Shown here one piece after another: positions 58,265 to 64,000 of a stretch of DNA of 64,000 nt; the first letter of the stretch is position 1, and every line of letters starts with the position of its first letter. The stretch covers positions 2,896,939 through 2,960,938 of the forward strand of contig CM022949.1 of NCBI GenBank assembly GCA_012931725.1, in the 5' to 3' direction. Both the position numbers and the translations under genes were made by a program. Below the pieces are notes generated by a model that saw nothing but the letters and a program-made list of their open reading frames with translations, had not been told where the DNA came from and made no database searches. The stretch is from Litsea cubeba. Taxonomy: Eukaryota; Streptophyta; Magnoliopsida; Laurales; Lauraceae.

Positions 58265-58700
58265 GGGGGTGTATGAACCCATAGTATTAGGGAAGACTGG
58301 ATGTGTAAATCCGAAGTCAGTCCCAGGGTACATGAACCCAAGGGTTTTAGGAGCGATTGGATATATAAATCCTAAGTCAGTCCATGGGCACGTGAACCCA
58401 AAATTTAGGGAAGGCTAGATGTATGAATCCGAAGTCTTCCTAAGGTGTATCAACCCAAGGTTTTAGGAGCGACTGGATGAATAAATCCTAAGTCAGTCCA
58501 TGGGCGCGTGAACCCAGAGTTTCGGGACGACTGGATGTATGAATCCAAAGTCTTCCCAAGGTGTATCAACCCAGGGTTTTAGGAGCGACTGGATGTATAA
58601 ATCCTAAGTCGGTCCATGGGCGCGTGAACCCAGAGTTTTAGGGAAGACTGGATGTATGAATCCGAAGTCAATCCCAGAGTGTATGAACCCAAAGCTGCCG
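58265..58700. repeat. ~60-bp tandem array with dimeric order in the Tat element
   Basis: Seven units of 58-60 bases each start with (g)aaccca, plus a partial eighth. Two types alternate: one with gactggatgtatgaatccga, the other with ggagcgactggatgtataaa followed by ccatgggcgcgt. The repeating dimer is about 118-120 bp. It lies in the sense 3' untranslated zone, between the pol stop and the antisense gene. Confidence 0.85.
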
Positions 58701-58774
58701 AACTCAGATAAGATGACACAAATTGATGACAGTGCAAATGCTGCTTTCATTGATCATGGAATTTTCGTTACATC

Positions 58775-59707
58775 TTAGAAATAGAACTTCTTCAAATGAG
58801 ATGCATTCCACGGTCTCGGCAACTGTCTGCCTTCTAAGTCTTCAAGTTTGTAAGAAGATCGTCCTGCCGTTGAAACCACCCTGAACGGGCCATGCCAATT
58901 TGGGGCCAGTTTGCCTTCATTTGGGTCTCTGTCAGCTGGCAAGGTCTTCTTGAGAACCAGTTCTCCTACCGAGAAGCTTCTTTCTCTGACTTTTTCATTG
59001 TATCATCTGGCTAGCCGTTTCTGATAGTCGGCCAGTCGTATGGCCGCTGCATCTCGGCGCTCGTCAGCTAGGTCCAGCTCCATTGCTAGGTTCATCTCGT
59101 TTCGGCCTTGGTCGACAAGTTTGGATCTCATGGTAGGGAGGCCAATTTCTAAGAGAATGACCGCCTCCATCCCATAGGCCAACGAGAAGGGTGTCGCCAA
59201 GGTGGATCGTCTTGGAGTCGTCCTGTATGCCCACAGCGCGCTGGAAAGTTCTTCTACCCATCTCCCTTTCGCTTTGTCCAATCGTTTCTTCAGGTCGTCC
59301 ATGAGTACTTTGTTAGAGATTTCGTCCTAACCGTTGCTATGCGGGTACGCCGGAGTGGAGAAGTGGTTCTTGATGCCATGCTCTTAACAGAAGTCCTTGA
59401 AGAATTTAGAGTCGAACTGAGTCCCGTTGTCCAAAATCAGGGTCCTGGGGATGCCGAACCTCGTTATGATGTTCTTCCACACGAAGTTCTTGGAGTCTCT
59501 TTCAGTGATGGAGGACAGCGGCTCAGCTTCTACCCACTTCGTGAAGTAATCTGCATCTCGGCGACTCGGTTAAGAGGTCCCACTATGTCCAGCCCCCATT
59601 GAGCGAAGGGCCATGGACTAGAGAGGGAACTCAGGTCTTGTGCTGGCTGATGAAGAGAATGGAAGAACTTCTGACATTTTTCAAATTTTCTGGCATATAC
59701 CTGCGCA
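58775..59707 (-). pseudogene. Tat integrase core and C-terminus, degraded
   Basis: Continues the integrase after the hAT-like insertion. On the minus strand: KFEKCQKFFHS (end of the zinc-binding region, with one expected Cys missing), WGLDIVGPLNR, a short lesion, then YFTKWVEAEPL, ILDNGTQF and AYPHSNG followed by a stop where the family has a residue before the catalytic Glu. ELSSALWAYRTTPR and PFSLAYGMEAV follow. A TGA at 59,003 interrupts before the C-terminal part (VGELVLKKTL, GKLAPNWHGPFRV), and the frame ends at TAA 58,775. Three in-frame stops and at least one frameshift near 59,530-59,560 make it inactive. No chromodomain is seen, as expected for the Tat lineage. Confidence 0.85.
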
Positions 59708-60782
59708 CATGGTTTAAAATCTCGGTATCGGTCGCGGTATCGGCCGGGCCGAAAAACCGATACGTCGCGGATATCGTCGCGGATATCGGTCCGTCGCGGT
59801 CGTCGCGGTGTGAATTTTTTTTTTAATCCAAAAAAATCTGCAAAAATATTCAAAAAATCCAGAATATTAGAAAATGTTGGAAAACAATATTTTTTTCCAT
59901 TAGTAACAATAATAAATCAAAATCTCGGTCACCTTAAGTTATGAGTCCTGTCTGTATCGCTGTTCGCTTTATTCTCCAGTATTTTATATAATGCAACCAT
60001 TATCGATGCTCATGATCAATAAGATGAAATATCATAAATCTGACATAATGCAACTACAATTTTTGGCAAAAACTCATACTTTTTTGTTCCAAAAGTATAT
60101 ATCTATTTTAAACTAATACATTATCAATGCATTTGAACACTAATGTGAAAAAATGTAATTGATTTCAAGAAAAGCCTCAAATTTTGGAAATAAAAAAATT
60201 TAGATCTACACTTTAAAATACTAGATCTAGGGGAAAATAAGTGAGTAACATCGAATCTAACTCAATATAAAGCCTTTTGGTTCATGAATTAGCATATTAC
60301 ACAATCTTTACTACTATATCATTCCAAACATAATTAAATAGGTTTAATATCGTATCTAGTAGTTTATGATAGTAATAGACATCCAAGCAAAAAAAAAAAA
60401 AGAAAGACAATTAGCAAAAGAGTCCTAGCTATCATGGTCAAGTAAATCATTTTATTTTCTTGAATTTTGATTGTCATTTATCTAAAACATGCGCTTCGCA
60501 GAGGGGGTCCGGGGGTATCCCCCGGCGGGGGATCGGGGGCAGCGCCCCCGAAAAAAAAAAAAAAAAAAAAAAAAAAAAGATCGGCCGATATTTTGAAAAT
60601 ATCGGCCGATATATCGCCACGGCCGATATTTTCAAAATATCGGCCGATATTTAGCGATTTTTTGGCGATATTTTAGCCCGTATCGCCGCTACCGATATCT
60701 CGCTGAGATATCGGTGCGGTACCGGCCGGTACCGGTACGTATCGGCCGGTACGTACCGGTACCGGCCGAGATTTAAACCATG
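59708..60782. mobile_element. hAT-like element inserted in the integrase
   Basis: Termini CATGGTTTAAAATCTCGG (left) and CATGGTTTAAATCTCGG (right, minus strand) are inverted. The 8-bp target duplication CCTGCGCA is perfect (59,700-59,707 and 60,783-60,790). An 8-bp duplication fits hAT. The ends hold many nested ATCGGCCGATAT and CGGTACCGG palindromes. The middle (59,830-60,460) is AT-rich, followed by a GC-rich hairpin segment (60,500-60,550) and a 28-A run. No transposase is encoded. The short frames through the poly(A) run are artefacts. Confidence 0.9.
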
Positions 60783-61626
60783 CCTGCGCATCCTTCAGCA
60801 TGTACGGCCACCAGTAACATTGGCTTATTGCTCTGTAGGCCAGTGACCGCCCTCCGATGTGACTACCGCAGATTCCTTTGTGGATCTCATACAGAAAGTC
60901 GTCCACTTTGCTTGGATGGACGCATTGGAGGTAGAGACTTGTGAAGGATTTTCTGTAGAGTTTGCCTTCAGGAGACAGCCAGAATCGAGCTGCCTTGAGT
61001 CTGATTCGGTGGGCTTCATTCTTGATCTCGGGGAGTTGGTCGTCCTTTAAGTAAGAGATAATGGGGTCCATCCAGCTCGAGCCGAGATCAACGCACAGGA
61101 CTTGACGAGGTAAGTGGAGCTCAAGGCTTGATCTTGATATCGATCCGACCTCAACGGTCATTTTCTTTCCCGTTTCGACAGCGGAGGCCAGGTTTGCAAG
61201 CGCATCAGCATGCATGTTGGTATCTCTGGAGATTTGCCTGACCTCGGCTGTCTGGAAGTGATAGAGCAGTTTCTTCGCGAGGGCTAAGTAGGCCGCCATC
61301 CTGTCGTCCCTGGCTTGGTAGTCTCCAGTGAGTTGGCTAGTTACCAGTTGTGAATCACTGAAGACCACCAATTGCTGGGCTCCGAGGATCCGGGCGCTAT
61401 TCAGCCCCGCTATCAGAGCTTCATACTCCGCTTCATTGTTCGTCGCTTTGAAGTCCAAGGTGAAGGCTTGCTCTATGACCAGTCCCTCTGGCGATTAGAG
61501 AACTATGCCGGGGCCAGCTCTCTTGGAGGTGGATGAGCCGTCGACAAAGACCTTCCGTGCCGAGACAGGAACTTGGCTCTGAGAAGATTGTTCGACCTCG
61601 GTGACTGCACACTCATGCCCTACGCC
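60783..61626 (-). pseudogene. Tat second RNase H and start of integrase
   Basis: Minus-strand frame with KVFVDGSSTSKRAGPGIVL, an in-frame TAA at 61,495-61,497, then DFKATNNEAEYEALIAGLNS, VFSDSQLVTSQLTGDY and DTNMHADALANLA. This is an RNase H fold with the acidic residues of the active site (D of VDGSS, E of NEAEYEA, D of SDSQLV). Next comes the integrase zinc-binding start (EIHKGICGSHIGGRSL, YWWPYMLKDAQ), cut by the insertion at 59,708-60,782. A second, plant-type RNase H after the normal one is the hallmark of the Tat lineage. The frame is displaced from the upstream RNase H by a shift near a C7 run at about 61,625. Confidence 0.85.
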
Positions 61627-62224
61627 CCCCCAGTTCGGTGCCGGGCTGGGTCGAAGCCGAGCTCGGGGAGACGAACTCGACAATAAAGTCTGCCAGGATT
61701 TGAGCTTTGATCGTAGTCCTGGGACGATACTGGATGTCATACTGCCCCAGTTCGACTGCCCATTTTGATATGCACCCTGAAAAGTCAGCTTTCTTGAAGA
61801 TAGATCGGAGTGGATGCTCCATGATAACCACAATAGTGTGGGATTGAAAATAATGGGAGAGCTTGCGGGAGACACTGACGAGTGCCAACACAAGCTTCTC
61901 CAGCAAAAGGTATCTGGTCTCGGCATCTAGCAGGATCTTGCTCGTATAGTAGATTGGTTTTTGGACACCATCGTCCTCTCTGATGAGGACGGAGCTCACT
62001 GCATGATCCGAGACCGCAAGATACAGATACAAAATCTCCCCCTGAGTTGGGGTAGAGAGTAAGGGTGGTGAAGATAAATAGGTTTTGAGTGCTTCCAATG
62101 CTTGGTCGCACTCAGGGGTCCACTGAAACTTGAAATTCTTTTTCAGAAGCTGAAAAAACGGCCGACACTTATCTGATGATCTGCTGATGAAGCGATTGAG
62201 TGCTGCAGCCATGCCCGTAAGCTT
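61613..62224 (-). pseudogene. Tat RNase H domain
   Basis: In the same frame as the upstream reverse transcriptase but separated by a TAG at 62,225-62,227. Landmarks: KLTGMAAALNRFISRSSDKC, FQWTPECDQALEALK, PIYYTSKILLDAETRY and LADFIVEF. It corresponds to the RNase H that follows reverse transcriptase in Ty3/gypsy pol and degrades the RNA of the RNA/DNA hybrid. The frame ends at 61,613 after a frameshift. Confidence 0.85.
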
Positions 62225-63898
62225 CTAGATCTCCTTTGTAGTGGATGGGCTTTGGATGCCCAGGATTGCAGTAATCTGGTCCGGGTTGGCCTCTATCCCC
62301 CTCCGCGTCACTAGGCTTCCGAGAAACTTGCCAGAAGCTACGCCGAAAGCGCACTTGGAAGCATTCAGTTTAAGCTTGAATTCACGGAGGATGCTGAAGA
62401 CTTGGGCTAGATCCGCCAGATGGTCGCTTGATTGCTTGGACTTGACGACCATGTCGTCAATGTAGACTTCAACTGTCTTGCCGAGCTGAGCCTGGAACAT
62501 TTTGGTGATGAGGCGCTGATAGGTTGCCCCCGCGTTCTTCAGCCCAAAGGGCATCACCTTATAGCAGTAAGTGCCGCGGGGGGTTATGAATGTCGTTTTC
62601 TCCTCGTCCGGCTCATACATCGGAATCTGGTGGTAGCCTCTGTAGGCGTCGAGGAAGCTCATTCTGTCATGGCCAGCAGTGGCGTCGATCATCTGATCAA
62701 TCATGGGAAGAGGGAGGCTGTCCTTCGGGCATGCTCTGTTGAGATCTGTGAAATCCACGCACACCCTCCATTTGCCAGTCTTCTTTTTCACTACCACTGT
62801 ATTGGCCAGCCAAACCGGGTATTGGACCTCCCGAATTGCGCATGCCTCAAGCAATTTGTCGACTTCTTTAACCACCGCCTCCATCTGTTGCAGCCCCGTC
62901 CTACGGGCCTTCTGTACGACTGGCTTGTGGTTAGGATCCACGTTCAGCCTGTGACACATGACCTCGGGGTCGACCCCAGGCATTTCGCTCGGGGTCCAAG
63001 CGAAGACATCCACGTTCTGCATCAAAAATCTTGAGAGCTCGGCTCTCTCTGGTTCGGGCAACTGGGCGCCGATCAGGAAAAATCTGTTCGGGTCTGATGG
63101 GTCGAGCCTGACTTCGGCGAGATCTTCAATACTCTTCTTGTCAGGATCTCGGTCGATCTCATCCAGTCCCCTTTCGAACTCTGCGAGGTTTACCCGCCCT
63201 GGCTCTTTCTCTGCAGGGACCATGGCCAACAAGCACTGATTGGCCAGCTGCTGATCCCCTTCAACTGTAACCACCTCCATTTTGCCATCCTTGCCTTCGA
63301 GCACGAACTTCCACTTCTGATGGAGAGAGGAGGGAACTGCTTCCATCTTGTGGAGCCACGCCCTGCCCATAATGACATTGTAGGGAGAGGGGGCGTCCAC
63401 CACTAGGAAATCCGTCATCACGGAGGCTCCGCCTACTCTGGTCTCCAGAGTGATTCTCCCATTGGGGTAGACCGGCTTGGCGCTGAACCCAATCAGAGGC
63501 GTGCGAGCTTCCTTCAAATCAGTCTCCTGGAGCCCCATCTTCTTGAAGCATCCATAGTAGAGGACTTCAGATGAGCTGTCGGGGTCGATGAGGATCCGCT
63601 TCATTGTGAAGTCCCGCAGCTTCATCGTTAAGAGCAGAGGATCATTGTGGGGAAGCTGCACTCCCTCAAGGTCTCTATCTGAAAACGAGATGGCCGGGCG
63701 CTCCCGCCGCGCTCGCTTGGACGCCGGTCCGAGCTCGGCTCTCATCACCTCTTTCCCGTGCGAGGCCTGCCTGGCTTCGGCACAGGCCTGGGAGCTGCCT
63801 CTAGCTGAGGGAAAGGGAGCTGAGGGCGCCAGTTGAATCACATTGATGATCTTCTCAGAATCTTCGCTGTCTGGATCCCTATCAGCGCTCTGATGAGC
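62225..63898 (-). pseudogene. Tat protease and reverse transcriptase
   Basis: An open frame from just after a TGA at 63,899-63,901 to a TAG at 62,225-62,227, with the pol-type start ADRDPDSEDSEKIINVIQLA. The aspartic protease lies around residues 75-165 counted from Val at 63,841, with active-site motif ILIDPDSSSEVLY where the family usually has Gly after D-P/T, and the flap-end motif VIMGRAWL. Reverse transcriptase: VDFTDLNRACPKD (about 362-374), FLDAYRGYHQIP (396-407, first catalytic Asp), MPFGLKNAGATYQR and VYIDDMVVKS (the catalytic YIDD at 460-463). The RT motifs are intact. The protease change and the flanking stops suggest an inactive polyprotein. No ATG is expected because pol is expressed from gag in such elements. 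Confidence 0.9.
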
Positions 63899-63901
63899 TC
63901 A

Positions 63902-64000
63902 GCCGCTGCCGCCGGTGCCGGCATCTCCTGCCTTGACGAACTCCTCCAAATGACTTTCTTTGGCGAGCTTCTCCAGGAAGAACTTCAAGGTCCTACACTC
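63902..64000 (-). pseudogene. C-terminal end of gag (partial)
   Basis: 33 codons (ECRTLKFFLEKLAKESHLEE and on) end at TGA 63,899-63,901 in the same frame as the protease. The pattern resembles the end of gag in Tat elements, where a C-x-x-L-K helix follows the nucleocapsid region. The rest of gag is outside the window. The stop could be the natural gag stop or a mutation. Confidence 0.6.

Larger units (their letters stand above)
56804..58774. other. Untranslated zone between antisense gene and pol
   Basis: Contains a second plus-strand TATA-like word (57,272-57,279), a 71-codon plus-strand frame after it (57,297-57,512), T-rich repeats of tgtgcttgca type at 58,050-58,140, three tandem 20-mers (ctgtcattggccgagatgaa, about 58,152-58,211) and the ~60-bp array at 58,265-58,700. 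No conserved protein is recognised. Confidence 0.55.

Noticed and set aside
62241..63836. Plus-strand frames of up to 200 codons opposite pol
   Set aside because: The minus strand carries clear protease and reverse transcriptase motifs, and these are mirror frames. The true antisense gene of this element lies at 54,397-56,803.

Overview
The window is nuclear DNA of a flowering plant. It shows short GT-AG introns, an F-box gene, a plant-only multi-pass membrane protein family, a MuDR-type transposase, Helitrons with 5'-TC and CTAG-3' ends, and a Ty3/gypsy element of the Tat lineage with a second RNase H and an antisense gene. Nothing in the sequence fixes the species. Most of the window is mobile DNA and its debris; only four host genes look credible.

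Layout. 1-6 kb: intergenic DNA with a tRNA-derived SINE, a purine/pyrimidine-rich inverted-repeat element, and a non-autonomous hAT element carrying a nested Tat solo LTR. 6.1-9.5 kb: a Helitron (minus strand) with both termini, filled with a ~145-bp repeat that has trimeric and hexameric higher-order structure. 11.6-12.6 and 15.5-16.5 kb: two paralogous six-helix membrane protein genes (minus strand). 17.3-23.2 kb: a second Helitron (plus strand) containing the same satellite in two opposed blocks, so that it has two outward-facing 3' ends. 24.9-26.8 and 33.6-34.6 kb: a segmental duplication whose shorter copy shows the empty sites of a CACTA MITE and a hAT MITE. 28.1-30.6 kb: a broken MuDR transposase gene with one visible intron. 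31.8-32.8 kb: a third, divergent member of the membrane family. 36.3-37.9 kb: a large inverted repeat of degenerate short units. 38-43.5 kb: clustered MITEs, an F-box gene (40.8-41.9 kb) and a duplicated MITE block. 45-46 kb: a probable solo LTR of another family. 47.4-50.2 kb: two short Helitrons head to tail. 51.1 kb: a Mutator-type MITE with a 9-bp target duplication.

52,959-64,000 is the 3' part of one Tat-lineage Ty3/gypsy element on the minus strand. Reading from high to low coordinates it has: gag tail, protease, reverse transcriptase, RNase H, second RNase H, integrase (split by a hAT-like insertion with an 8-bp target duplication), a tandem-repeat zone, a spliced antisense gene on the plus strand with its own TATA box, a polypurine tract and the 3' LTR. 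Its 5' LTR and most of gag lie beyond the window. The solo LTR at 3.8 kb is from the same family. The copy is dead: it has several stops and frameshifts in pol and in the antisense gene.

The host genes do not form a pathway. The three membrane proteins form a local same-strand cluster spread over 21 kb by transposon insertions. The most unusual structures are the Helitron satellites, especially the double-3'-ended one, and the intron-bearing antisense gene of the Tat element. All calls come from reading the sequence; no database search was run.
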